Below, in pieces: positions 17,617-26,353 of a stretch of DNA of 64,000 nucleotides (positions are counted from its first letter, which is position 1; each line of letters opens with the position of its first letter). Below the pieces are notes generated by a model. It saw nothing but the letters and a program-made list of their open reading frames with translations, did no database searches and was not told where the DNA came from. The position numbers and the translations under genes are program-made. Source of the DNA: Psychrobacter coccoides (GTDB taxonomy: Bacteria > Pseudomonadota > Gammaproteobacteria > Pseudomonadales > Moraxellaceae). The stretch spans positions 62,001 to 126,000 of the forward strand of contig NZ_JAGBKM010000005.1 in the NCBI RefSeq assembly GCF_017498085.1, in the 5' to 3' direction.

Positions 17617-17625
17617 TGCTATAAT
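17617..17625 (+). promoter_or_regulatory. Extended -10 promoter of tex
   Basis: TGcTATAAT, a perfect extended -10 element, lies 33 bases before the tex ATG. The -35 region is a weak T-rich stretch. Predicted transcription start is near 17632. Confidence 0.65.
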
Positions 17626-17658
17626 GCAAAACTACATTTCTCAACGATTGATACGGAT

Positions 17659-20175
17659 ATGAGTAGCACTGATACCCAAATGCCTTCTCAGGCCTCGACA
17701 AAAGCTCAGAGCCTAGATGCAACCACCCACGCGAATATTCACGACAAGCTTGCTCGCGCGCTTGGCATTAAGACTGCTCAAGTCAATGCGTTTGTCAAAC
17801 TATACGATGAAGGGGCAACAGTCCCATTTATTGCGCGTTATCGCAAAGAAAAAACCCAAAATCTTGACGATGCCCAATTGCGAGCGTTAGAAAAATCGCT
17901 CAATTACGAACGTGATATGGCCACCCGTCGCCTCAAAATTACTGAGCTGCTCAGCACGCAAGGCAATTTGACCGACGAGCTGCAGGCACGTATTGATAAT
18001 GCAACGTCCAAACTTGAGCTTGAAGATATTTATTTGCCCTATCGTCCACGCCGCCGCTCACCGGCTGCTAAAGCCCGTGCGGCAGGTCTCGATGTGGCAG
18101 CGCAAGCAATACTGACCCAAGAGATTACGCCAATAGAGGCGCTGGCTGACTATCAAGCACCAACGAGCATCACTGATGATAATGACAACGAGATAGAGGT
18201 TGACTTTAGCGATGTCGACAAGCAGCTTGCTGGCGTACAAGCCATTATTATTGATGAGTGGACGCAAGCGCTTGACCTGCTTGACGGCTTACGCAGTGGC
18301 TTTGCCAAAACGGCCAGTATCGTCTCGAGCGTCGCCAGTGAAGAGAAGCGTGAAGTCGGCGAGAAGTTTAAAGACTACTTCGAGCACAGCGAAAGCCTCA
18401 CCCGTCTGCCCAATCATCGCTTGCTTGCGATGCTCCGCGGCCGTCAAGAAAACGTATTGACCTTAAAGGTCGAAGGTGAAGATGCGCCTTTTGTCGAAAA
18501 AATCATCAGTCATTTTAAAGTGGATGCCAAAGCCCCTGCCGAGCGTCGTGAGTTTTTGACCCAAGCGGCCAATAGCTTGTGGAAAGACAAATGGCGTCCG
18601 CATATCGAGCATCGCTTGTTGACAGAAAAACGTCTGACAGCAGAAGCCGATGCGATTGAGGTGTTTGCCAACAACTTACAGCATTTATTGATGGCAGCGC
18701 CTGCTGGTCGCAAAGTCATCTTAGGCGTCGATCCTGGTATTCGTCATGGTGTTAAGATGGCGATTGTCGATGCTCAAGGCCATGTTATGTTGGATAGTGA
18801 AGATAAGCCTGTGGTCGCTACTGTCTATCCGTTTGCGCCTGATAATAAAATGGCTGAAGCCAAAAAGATCATCGATGAGCTACTAAGTACTTATCATGTC
18901 GACTTGGTCGCCATTGGTAATGGTACGGCCAGTCGTGAAACCGATGCGATGATCAAAGAGATTTTGGCAGCCAACACTGACTTAAAAGCCAAAGCCGTCA
19001 TCGTCAATGAGTCTGGGGCTTCTGTCTACTCTGCCAGTGAGCTGGCCGGTGATGAGCTGGCTGACTTAGATGTCTCGGTACGCGGGGCAGTGTCTATCGC
19101 ACGTCGCTTACAAGATCCCCTCTCAGAGCTGGTAAAGGTCGACCCCAAAGCCATTGGCGTAGGGCAGTATCAACACGATGTCAATCAGAATCAACTGGCA
19201 GATAGCCTAGATAAGGTGACGCAAGATAGTGTTAACGCTGTTGGTGTAGATGTCAACACCGCCAGCCCTGCTATCTTAGCGCACATCGCCGGGCTCAACC
19301 GCAATGTGGCGCAGCAAATCGTCACTTATCGTAAAGAGCACGGAGCATTTGATAACCGTGAAGCCCTAAAAAACGTGCCACGTCTAGGTGCTAAGACTTT
19401 TGAGCAAGCAGCAGGGTTTTTGCGTATCCATGATGGCAGCAACCCACTAGATGCGACTGGCGTACATCCAGAGAGCTATGAGTTAGTCGATCGCTTACTG
19501 GCGCAAACAGGCAAAGCCCTACCAGAAGTACTGGGTAACGATGGTGTACTAAAAACTATCGATACCACTGCACTTGCGGCCAACGACGACAATATCAGTG
19601 TCAAAGCCATCGTTGATGAGCTGGCCAAACCAGCACGTGATCCACGCCCTGAGTTCAAAACCGCCAACTTCCGTGAAGATGTCAATAGCATTAAAGATTT
19701 AGAAGAAGGCATGCAGCTTGAAGGCGTCGTCACCAATGTGACTGCCTTTGGCTGTTTCGTCGATGTCGGCGTGCATCAAGACGGCCTAGTGCATATCTCG
19801 CAGATGGCCAATGACTTTGTCGCTGATCCGATGAACCGTGTCAAACCAGGTGATATCGTTTCGGTACGAGTCATCTCTATCGATGAGCAACGTGGCCGTA
19901 TTGGTTTTAGTATGAAACCAGAAAGCGAGAAGCCAGCCCGTAATACGGATAAGAAACCCACTCGCCCACGCAGCAATCCAGCAGCGACTGAGGGTGATAA
20001 GCGTCCTACCAAGCCGCGTGGCAAGCGTCCTCAAGGTAGAAGTGATAAAGGAAGCAAGCCGGCAAGTCATCGCAGCAATAATGCGCCAAAATCTAGCAAG
20101 GCAGAAGCGCCTAGTAAGATTGGTACTCTAGGGGCGCTATTACAAGAAGCGGGCGTCACAAAAAATAAAAAATAA
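17659..20175 (+). CDS. tex: Tex-family S1 RNA-binding transcription accessory protein
   Basis: An 838-residue nucleic-acid-binding protein. The Tex N-terminal helical region is at the front (VPFIARYRKEKTQNLDD). A YqgF/RNase H-like domain begins near residue 350 (VILGVDPGIRHGVKMAIVDA), a helix-hairpin-helix pair near 530-610 (VNTASPAILAHIAGLN) and an S1 domain near 684-752 (LEGVVTNVTAFGCFVDVG). A basic low-complexity tail follows. Tex affects toxin gene expression in Bordetella; its general function is poorly defined. It is a monocistronic unit between its own promoter and a strong terminator. Confidence 0.95.
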   Translation: MSSTDTQMPSQASTKAQSLDATTHANIHDKLARALGIKTAQVNAFVKLYDEGATVPFIARYRKEKTQNLDDAQLRALEKSLNYERDMATRRLKITELLSTQGNLTDELQARIDNATSKLELEDIYLPYRPRRRSPAAKARAAGLDVAAQAILTQEITPIEALADYQAPTSITDDNDNEIEVDFSDVDKQLAGVQAIIIDEWTQALDLLDGLRSGFAKTASIVSSVASEEKREVGEKFKDYFEHSESLTRLPNHRLLAMLRGRQENVLTLKVEGEDAPFVEKIISHFKVDAKAPAERREFLTQAANSLWKDKWRPHIEHRLLTEKRLTAEADAIEVFANNLQHLLMAAPAGRKVILGVDPGIRHGVKMAIVDAQGHVMLDSEDKPVVATVYPFAPDNKMAEAKKIIDELLSTYHVDLVAIGNGTASRETDAMIKEILAANTDLKAKAVIVNESGASVYSASELAGDELADLDVSVRGAVSIARRLQDPLSELVKVDPKAIGVGQYQHDVNQNQLADSLDKVTQDSVNAVGVDVNTASPAILAHIAGLNRNVAQQIVTYRKEHGAFDNREALKNVPRLGAKTFEQAAGFLRIHDGSNPLDATGVHPESYELVDRLLAQTGKALPEVLGNDGVLKTIDTTALAANDDNISVKAIVDELAKPARDPRPEFKTANFREDVNSIKDLEEGMQLEGVVTNVTAFGCFVDVGVHQDGLVHISQMANDFVADPMNRVKPGDIVSVRVISIDEQRGRIGFSMKPESEKPARNTDKKPTRPRSNPAATEGDKRPTKPRGKRPQGRSDKGSKPASHRSNNAPKSSKAEAPSKIGTLGALLQEAGVTKNKK

Positions 20176-20204
20176 GTGCGCTGAGTTCATCAGTGCGTCA
20201 GTCT

Positions 20205-20232
20205 AAAAAGGCAGCCAATTGGCTGCCTTTTT
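20205..20232. terminator. Terminator after tex
   Basis: 9-bp perfect stem ggcagccaa / ttggctgcc, extended by A5 and T5 arms, just after the tex stop codon. It can act in both directions. Confidence 0.9.
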
Positions 20233-20293
20233 AGGTCATGATAGTTATATCCACTTGGTTTGCATCACATTGTTATGTGTGTAGCAATGCCTT

Positions 20294-20824
20294 TTAGCGC
20301 ACGCTAATACGGCGGCTTTCGCTGGCTTCGATGTCAGCAGGTTGGGTAGCCAGCAGCTCACCACGTGAGTCCTTTTCTTTTTCTTGTAAGGTAATGGCGG
20401 TATCAGCTGCTTGCTCACCAGTAGCGTTTTCACCACTGAGTAATGGCTGATAATCAGGGTTGCTGTGCTGCATGTTTAAAGCTTGCGAGGTCTGTGCTGG
20501 TTGCAAAGCTTCTGCTTGTACTACGTTAGCATCAGAATCTATGTCAACATCATCAGCCATGTCTTCACTGACCTCTACTTCATCACCCATATCAGCCATA
20601 GCAACTGCTTCAGCTTCATTGGTTTCGATAGCGCCAGGTTGGGTAGCCAGTAGCTCACCATCAGGACCTTCCACTTCAGCTTGTAATGTATTATCGACTG
20701 GTGTGGTGCGCATGTCGGCTGGTGTGACGTTCGTCATCTCATCAGCGTCAGCAGCCATGGCCAGACTTGGTATCGCCAAAGCGGCGCTCATTAGCAACGA
20801 TAGAGATAAAGTGCGGTTTTGCAT
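20294..20824 (-). CDS. Secreted acidic protein with internal repeat, unknown function
   Basis: Not recognised as a known family. The 176 residues start with a clear signal peptide (MQNRTLSLSLLMSAALAIPSLAMAA, cleavage likely after AMA). The mature part is strongly acidic (many Asp and Glu around residues 75-100), with little predicted globular structure. An internal repeat is visible: GPDGELLATQPGAIET near residue 52 and SRGELLATQPADIEAS near the C-terminus, which then becomes basic (ESRRISVR). The ribosome site AAGGAA stands 8 bases before the ATG, which supports translation. It is flanked by the tex terminator and a long empty region. Confidence 0.75.
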   Translation of the reverse strand: MQNRTLSLSLLMSAALAIPSLAMAADADEMTNVTPADMRTTPVDNTLQAEVEGPDGELLATQPGAIETNEAEAVAMADMGDEVEVSEDMADDVDIDSDANVVQAEALQPAQTSQALNMQHSNPDYQPLLSGENATGEQAADTAITLQEKEKDSRGELLATQPADIEASESRRISVR

Positions 20825-21302
20825 GATTTGATTCCTTAAGTTGATTGTCTATAAAAACGATTTTAAGACCTGTTTTTATAGCAGACCGAGTACATCGGCA
20901 TCGCTAAAAGTTTATTTATACTCAGATAAATGCGGTTGATGCTAAGATAATATTCAAGCGTGAAAATAACAGCTAAGTGACAGGGGGTTCAGTAGCAAGC
21001 TGTTTAACAAAGTCACAGCTTGATGTTTACATGTGACATTGTGCAAATTTTGAACAGGTCTTTAATACAAACAGTCAGTACTGCGATCAGTAAGCAATCG
21101 ATGCTTTTAGGAAGGCAGCTTTGTGAGTGGGCGACGATATAGAGCAGATTATTAGTCACCAAAAGTGACAAATGAACAGCCTGCGCTGAGCATTTATGTT
21201 TACCTGACTTATACAATAGGCTTGTCAGTTTATATGGGCATAATGGACGGTGGGGTCTGTATTTGTTTGCCGAACGATATGAAAATAAAACCGTATCAAA
21301 TT
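20825..21302. other. Gene-free region upstream of the secreted acidic protein
   Basis: About 480 bases of AT-rich sequence. One weak minus-strand frame (21013-21216) has no ribosome site or recognisable composition. No RNA gene or repeat was identified; it presumably contains the promoter of the minus-strand gene. Confidence 0.4.
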
Positions 21303-21338
21303 AAATAAAAGGCCTTACTCTAAGTGTAGAGCAAGGCC
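21303..21338 (-). terminator. Terminator of the saccharopine dehydrogenase-family gene
   Basis: Stem ggccttactcta / tagagcaaggcc with one mismatch and a 4-base loop; read on the minus strand it is followed by TTTTATTTAATTT. Confidence 0.8.
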
Positions 21339-21372
21339 GTTAATAATGGTCTTTAACTGACTATATCCTTGA

Positions 21373-22668
21373 TTAAACGACTTCAAAGCTCAGACCAGCA
21401 TGTTGCTCTAAACGAGTTAAGAGCTTGTCACCCATGGCTGACGCCGGTGTCCAAAAACCGCCTGCAACTTCCTGCTTTGAGACATCCTGTGCCAAGCATA
21501 AGGCGGACTGTGCCAACATGCGTGAGGTGCTGCCATAGCCTGGGTCTTTGTCACCTGTGACCTTGGTACTAATCGTATCTTTGTTGGATGTCTCCCCAAA
21601 GAAACGTATATCAAAATAGCCATTTTCTTGTTCAGACTTGCTAGGGCCCGAGCCTGACTTGGGTAGCACATGTTTTGATAGCAGCTCACGACTTGGTTTA
21701 AACACCATGGCTGTCGCAAAACCAACTAAGCCCAAACTCATGCCATAGCTCATCAGCTGACCTTTGACCCCATCTTTCATCCACATGGCTTCATCGTATT
21801 TGAAATTGCGGCCATAGTCATAATCGAGCAGCTGATTACTGCGATGGACGATGCGGGTGTTGATACTGGCCATGACAAAGGGGGCTAACCAGCGCTCATG
21901 CTGCTCATCGTACTCAGGTTTACTGATATTATCTTGACGCACATTCGGCGCGTCTTGATCGTCATTTAATAAATAAGGATTGGCCACTTGCTTACGGCGT
22001 GATTTATCTGTACCGACCTCTTCAAAGATGGTTGCCATAGAAGCGATCGTACCACCAGATAACCCACCTTTGGCTGCTTTGACACGCATATGGATGACAT
22101 CACAAGACTGATCAAACTGACTTTCGGCTTGCTGCTGGGTGAAGTAAACCCCTAGATCTGAAGGGATAGAGTCAAAGCCGCAAGAGTTGACGATGCGGGC
22201 ACCGCTTTGTTTGGCCTCGTCTTGATATTTATCGAGCATGTCTTTGATAAATATGGCTTCACCAGTAAGGTCGACATAGTCCGTGCCGTTATTGGCGCAT
22301 GATTTGATCAAGGGTTCGCCATATTTAAGATAGGGGCCGACCGTTGAGATAATAACTTGAGTTTGCTTGGTCATCGCATCAAGGCTGGCGTCATCATTAC
22401 TGTTAGCGATGATGATGTCGACCTTATTGTCAGTGGTTTTTTCAAGCTCAGCCTGCAAAGCCTTTAGCTTGTCCTCGTCACGACCTGCGATGGCCCAATC
22501 GATATCCGCTACTGCAGCGGCATTATTTGTATCAGATAAAAATTGGGCAAGATAGTGGGCGGTGATTTGTCCGACAAAGCTGGTCGCACCATAGAGCACC
22601 ACTGCATAAGTACGATCTGAAGAGGTCGTGCTTTGCTGAGTGGTTGCTGTCTCTGTATTGTTTTCCAT
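21373..22668 (-). CDS. Saccharopine dehydrogenase-family / trans-acting enoyl reductase-like protein
   Basis: A 431-residue protein with an N-terminal Rossmann fold (VVLYGATSFVGQITAHYL), WAIAGRDEDKLKAL, VISTVGPYLKYGEPLIKSC, DYVDLTGEAIFIKDML and CGFDSIPSDLGVYF, features of the saccharopine dehydrogenase family that includes mycobacterial trans-acting enoyl reductases. A role in lipid modification is possible but only by analogy; lysine metabolism is unlikely. It stands alone, with a good ribosome site (AAAGGAAG) and its own terminator. Confidence 0.85.
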   Translation of the reverse strand: MENNTETATTQQSTTSSDRTYAVVLYGATSFVGQITAHYLAQFLSDTNNAAAVADIDWAIAGRDEDKLKALQAELEKTTDNKVDIIIANSNDDASLDAMTKQTQVIISTVGPYLKYGEPLIKSCANNGTDYVDLTGEAIFIKDMLDKYQDEAKQSGARIVNSCGFDSIPSDLGVYFTQQQAESQFDQSCDVIHMRVKAAKGGLSGGTIASMATIFEEVGTDKSRRKQVANPYLLNDDQDAPNVRQDNISKPEYDEQHERWLAPFVMASINTRIVHRSNQLLDYDYGRNFKYDEAMWMKDGVKGQLMSYGMSLGLVGFATAMVFKPSRELLSKHVLPKSGSGPSKSEQENGYFDIRFFGETSNKDTISTKVTGDKDPGYGSTSRMLAQSALCLAQDVSKQEVAGGFWTPASAMGDKLLTRLEQHAGLSFEVV

Positions 22669-23080
22669 AACGGTCTTCCTTTAATTGATTTTTGTAATGA
22701 GAATAGAATGTCACGAACGGATTATTAATAAATAGCAGTATTAAAAATAACAGAATGAAAAAAGATGTAAACACCTAAGCATATGGCTTGGGTTCACTAA
22801 TACCAAGTATAAAAACGCAGTCACGTCTAAAAACGCCCAAACTTGATACAAATAAGGCAATGTGACTACATAAATTACACAACCTAGTCTGATGATTACC
22901 AAAATGAACGTATTATCCCAAAAACAATTGCTACTCTAGTATCACGACCTAATAGGTCCTACTAACAAAAACAATAGGCATTATTAATACGTAAACGCAG
23001 CACAGCTGGTAACACAGCTCTCAAAAGAAGATGAGCGCCAGTTGTTGTTTGACGTTTTACCATCAAGTGCTTTGATGATT
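22669..23080. other. Divergent intergenic region upstream of the DUF1328 gene
   Basis: About 410 bases of AT-rich sequence between divergent genes. No gene was seen. An imperfect palindrome, gacctaataggtc, lies at 22946-22958. Promoters for both flanking genes are expected here. Confidence 0.4.
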
Positions 23081-23093
23081 AAGGAGAATCATT

Positions 23094-23249
23094 ATGTTTC
23101 GCTGGGCAATTATTTTTGCAGTCATTGCGTTATTGGCAAGTTTTTTAGGATTCGGCGGTGTCGCTGGATTGTCTTCTAACTTGGCTTATATCTTCTTAGT
23201 GGTTGCTGTTATTTTATTTATCGTGGCATTCGTTGGCCGCAAAATGTAA
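23094..23249 (+). CDS. Small membrane protein of the DUF1328 (YtjA) family
   Basis: A 51-residue protein starting [20 protein letters not shown] and ending [10 protein letters not shown]. It contains two hydrophobic segments separated by [11 protein letters not shown], the typical DUF1328/YtjA pattern. A perfect AAGGAG lies 7 bases before the ATG. Members are often induced by stress; the function is unknown. A strong terminator follows 38 bases later, so it is a compact single-gene unit. Confidence 0.93.
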   Translation: MFRWAIIFAVIALLASFLGFGGVAGLSSNLAYIFLVVAVILFIVAFVGRKM

Positions 23250-23287
23250 ATATCAATCGATAGAGTTGATGCAAGACTGACTATAAT

Positions 23288-23317
23288 AAAAAACGTCCTA
23301 TAAAAGGACGTTTTTTT
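23288..23317. terminator. Terminator after the DUF1328 gene
   Basis: Stem aaaaaacgtcc / ggacgttttttt with a 7-base loop and a T run. Confidence 0.9.
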
Positions 23318-23353
23318 GTTGATAGGTTGATAGAAAGATACGCTGCATAGCGT

Positions 23354-23647
23354 CTAAAACGTCTTGGGCTGGATAATATGCTCCATACGCTTAGCCAAAC
23401 GAATATCATGGCTGGTAATACCGCCGGTATCGCTTGTGCTCAGACGCACTTCAACGATATTATAAGTATTACGCCACTCTGGATGGTGCTCAAGCGCTTC
23501 AGCATAAAAGGCCGCTTGATTCATAAAGCTCATGGCTTCAATAAAGTCGCTAAAGTGATACGTCTTTACGATACTATTGCCATCACGCTGCCACCCTGCC
23601 AAGGCTTCCAATTGTAAATCTATTTGTTTGTCAGATAAGCTGCTCAT
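23354..23647 (-). CDS. phhB: Pterin-4a-carbinolamine dehydratase
   Basis: Dehydrates 4a-hydroxytetrahydrobiopterin to recycle the pterin cofactor of aromatic amino acid hydroxylases. The 97-residue protein shows the family signature [17 protein letters not shown] and a C-terminal [15 protein letters not shown]. The start was set at 23647 because AAGGG lies 8 bases upstream; an ATG two codons earlier is only 2 bases from it. No phenylalanine hydroxylase gene is nearby, so in this organism the target is unclear. Confidence 0.92.
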   Translation of the reverse strand: MSSLSDKQIDLQLEALAGWQRDGNSIVKTYHFSDFIEAMSFMNQAAFYAEALEHHPEWRNTYNIVEVRLSTSDTGGITSHDIRLAKRMEHIIQPKTF

Positions 23648-23775
23648 ATCCATATCCCTTATTATTGTGTCAAAATCATATGAGTATCATATAGGTATTA
23701 TATGAAAGCCTTTAGGGCATAAAACTGCTTTTTAGCTTTTATAGGGTTTGTGTTGCCTTTATAAAGCCGACCCCT

Positions 23776-24069
23776 TTATAACAAGCTTTGGTATTCAGGA
23801 TGTCTGTCAATATAGGCCGAGACAAACGAGCACTGTGATACCACTTTTTTGTCATTGTGCTGTGCGTAGTCAAGCGCATGTTTGACCAACTTTGAGCCGA
23901 TGCCACGACCGCCCAGTGCTTGTGGGACGAGAGTATGATCATAGATCAAGGTGTCGCCACGCTCTTGGTAGCTGATATAACCCGTATGATCTTCAACTGT
24001 GGTTTCAAAACGCTTGGCCTCTGTATTATGAGTGATGTTTAAGTCTTGCGAGTCGGCTTGATTATTCAT
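23776..24069 (-). CDS. Small GNAT-like N-acetyltransferase (YidJ/NATD1 type)
   Basis: A 97-residue minimal GNAT-fold protein. It keeps the acetyl-CoA-binding loop PQALGGRGIGSKLVKHALDYA and ends CSFVSAYIDRHPEYQSLL, a signature of the small NATD1-like group. Substrate unknown. The phhB gene follows on the same strand about 130 bases later, so co-transcription is possible. Confidence 0.88.
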   Translation of the reverse strand: MNNQADSQDLNITHNTEAKRFETTVEDHTGYISYQERGDTLIYDHTLVPQALGGRGIGSKLVKHALDYAQHNDKKVVSQCSFVSAYIDRHPEYQSLL

Positions 24070-24356
24070 ATAAAAACTCCATCTCTATTGTTATCAGTGG
24101 TTTATCGTTATTTGTGAACGTTCAATACGCCCTAAAGTTTTGAGTGATTACTCGTCTTATTATGAACCCTTATCGGTCTGCTTGCCAGTGGTCTACGATT
24201 GTTTCCAGTAAGCATAGATAGGCAAAATGTTACTATACAACAGAAGTCATTTAGAAGAATAGCGCTTAAGCATTATTGGCATAGCCATACTGACATTGCG
24301 ATAAATAGTATAGTGCTGATAAACAATCCAAACAAAATGTTAATCTGTCGCACAGC

Positions 24357-24385
24357 TTGCAGGGCGTGTGTCACAATGCGATAAT
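24357..24385 (+). promoter_or_regulatory. Sigma-70-type promoter of ettA
   Basis: TTGCAG at 24357-24362 and GATAAT at 24380-24385, separated by 17 bases. The leader before the ettA ATG would be about 125 bases. No gene was seen between 24070 and this site. Confidence 0.65.
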
Positions 24386-24518
24386 GGCAGATAATGTATA
24401 GGATGCTGGATACTCAGCAGGCCCTAATTTTTATTTTGAGATCGAGCAACATCAGCAGCACTACTGCAATATCTGCGTGGTGGCTGACTGGTGGCTCATG
24501 TCGTCTATCGGAGTGTCA

Positions 24519-26180
24519 ATGGCACAATATATTTATACCATGAACAAGGTATCAAAACTTGTTCCTCCCAAGCGTGAAATCCTCAAAGATATCAGCTTGT
24601 CTTTTTTTCCTGGTGCAAAAATCGGGGTTTTGGGCATCAATGGTGCGGGAAAATCCACCTTACTGCGCATTATGGCAGGTGTAGACACTGAGTACAGTGG
24701 CGAAGCACGTGCCCAACCAGGTACCAAGATTGGTTACTTGCCACAAGAGCCACAGCTCGATGATAGCAAGGACGTGCGTGGCAACGTCGAAGACGGTATG
24801 CGTGAGGCGTTAGATGCGCTCGCTCGCCTTGATCAGATCTATGCCGAATACGCTGAGCCTGATGCTGACTTTGATAAGTTGGCTGAAGAGCAGGGTAAGA
24901 TGGAAGACATCATTCAGTCATGGGATGCGCATAACCTAGAGACACAATTAGAAAAAGCCGCTGATGCCCTGCGTCTGCCGCCTTGGGATGCTGATGTCAG
25001 CAAGCTGTCTGGTGGTGAAAAACGCCGTGTGGCCCTGTGTCGTTTGTTGTTATCACGTCCTGATATGCTACTGCTTGACGAACCGACCAACCACTTGGAC
25101 GCTGAGTCCGTGGCATGGCTTGAGCAGTTCTTGAAGAACTTTAGCGGTACCATCGTTGCCATTACGCATGATAGGTACTTCTTGGATAATGTCGCTGAGT
25201 GGATCTTGGAGCTTGACCGTGGTTATGGTTATCCTTATGAAGGTAACTATACTGAGTGGCTAGAGCAGAAAAACAGACGTTTAGAAGATCAAAACAAGCA
25301 AGAAGAGTCCTTTGCCAAAGCCCTGAAAAAAGAGCTTGAGTGGGTTCGTAAGAATCAAAAGGGTCAGCAAGCCAAGTCGAAGTCACGTATCCAGCGCTTC
25401 GAAGAGTTGAACTCAAAAGAGTTCCAGCAGCGTAATGAGACCTCAGAGATTTATATTCCGCCAGGTCCACGTTTGGGTAACAAGGTCATTGAGGTGAACA
25501 ATATCTCCAAATCCTTTGGTGATCGTCTGCTCTATGAAAACCTCAGCTTCAATGTACCGCCTGCTGCCATCGTCGGTATTATCGGTCCAAACGGCGCTGG
25601 TAAAACCACGCTGTTTAATATGATGACAGGCAAAGACACGCCAGATACTGGTTCAGTTGACTTGGGTGAAAGTGTCAGTGTCGCTTATGTCGGTCAGGTA
25701 CGTGATAACCTAGATGACGACAAAACGGTCTGGGAAGAGGTGTCTGATGGCCTAGACATTATCAAGGTCGGTGACTACGAAACCCCAAGCCGTGCTTATA
25801 TCGGTCGTTTTAACTTTAAAGGTTCCGATCAGCAAAAATTAGTCGGTAATCTGTCAGGTGGTGAGCGTAACCGTTTGCAATTGGCAAAAACACTGAAGCA
25901 AGGTGCGAACGTCATCTTACTAGATGAGCCATCAAACGACCTAGATGTAGAGACGTTGCGTGCGCTGGAAGATGCCATTCAGGTATTCCCAGGTACGGTG
26001 CTAGTAGTCTCGCACGATCGATGGTTCCTTGACCGTATCGCCACGCACATCCTGGCCTTTGAACCGGAAGGCCCTGTATGGTACGACGGTAACTACTCAG
26101 AGTATGAGGCGTATCGTAAAAAGACCATGGGTGATGACGCCGGTCCTAAGCGCATGAAGTATAAAAAAATTGCCGGTTAA
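24519..26180 (+). CDS. ettA: Energy-dependent translational throttle protein EttA (ABC-F)
   Basis: Ribosome-binding ABC-F ATPase that controls entry into elongation according to energy state. The start at 24519 gives MAQYIYTMNKVSKLVPPKRE, matching E. coli EttA; the longer frame from 24477 lacks this. It has 553 residues. First ATPase: GINGAGKST (about 40-48), LSGGEKRR (about 162) and MLLLDEPTNHLD. The charged linker follows (EKKNRRLEDQ-like helix and NSKEFQQRNETSEIYIP). Second ATPase: GPNGAGKTT, LSGGERNR and ILLDEPSNDLD. There are no membrane segments. Confidence 0.96.
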   Translation: MAQYIYTMNKVSKLVPPKREILKDISLSFFPGAKIGVLGINGAGKSTLLRIMAGVDTEYSGEARAQPGTKIGYLPQEPQLDDSKDVRGNVEDGMREALDALARLDQIYAEYAEPDADFDKLAEEQGKMEDIIQSWDAHNLETQLEKAADALRLPPWDADVSKLSGGEKRRVALCRLLLSRPDMLLLDEPTNHLDAESVAWLEQFLKNFSGTIVAITHDRYFLDNVAEWILELDRGYGYPYEGNYTEWLEQKNRRLEDQNKQEESFAKALKKELEWVRKNQKGQQAKSKSRIQRFEELNSKEFQQRNETSEIYIPPGPRLGNKVIEVNNISKSFGDRLLYENLSFNVPPAAIVGIIGPNGAGKTTLFNMMTGKDTPDTGSVDLGESVSVAYVGQVRDNLDDDKTVWEEVSDGLDIIKVGDYETPSRAYIGRFNFKGSDQQKLVGNLSGGERNRLQLAKTLKQGANVILLDEPSNDLDVETLRALEDAIQVFPGTVLVVSHDRWFLDRIATHILAFEPEGPVWYDGNYSEYEAYRKKTMGDDAGPKRMKYKKIAG

Positions 26181-26208
26181 TGCCACTACGACATTGGCTT
26201 GATTCAAC

Positions 26209-26244
26209 AAAAAAGACCTCTAAATACTTTAGAGGTCTTTTTTT
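26209..26244. terminator. Terminator after ettA
   Basis: Stem agacctctaaa / tttagaggtct with a 3-base loop, flanked by A and T runs. Confidence 0.92.
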
Positions 26245-26353
26245 GCTCGCTATATAGTGAGTCCTAAATAAAAAGAGTACAGCTATAAACTCATCTCAGT
26301 AGCCCTTTATCTACTTCATAGTGGACTGACTATAAGTTATAAGTATTTATAAA

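Noticed and set aside
21013-21216. 67-codon minus-strand open frame upstream of the secreted acidic protein
   Set aside because: No ribosome site and no family resemblance; lies in AT-rich spacer.
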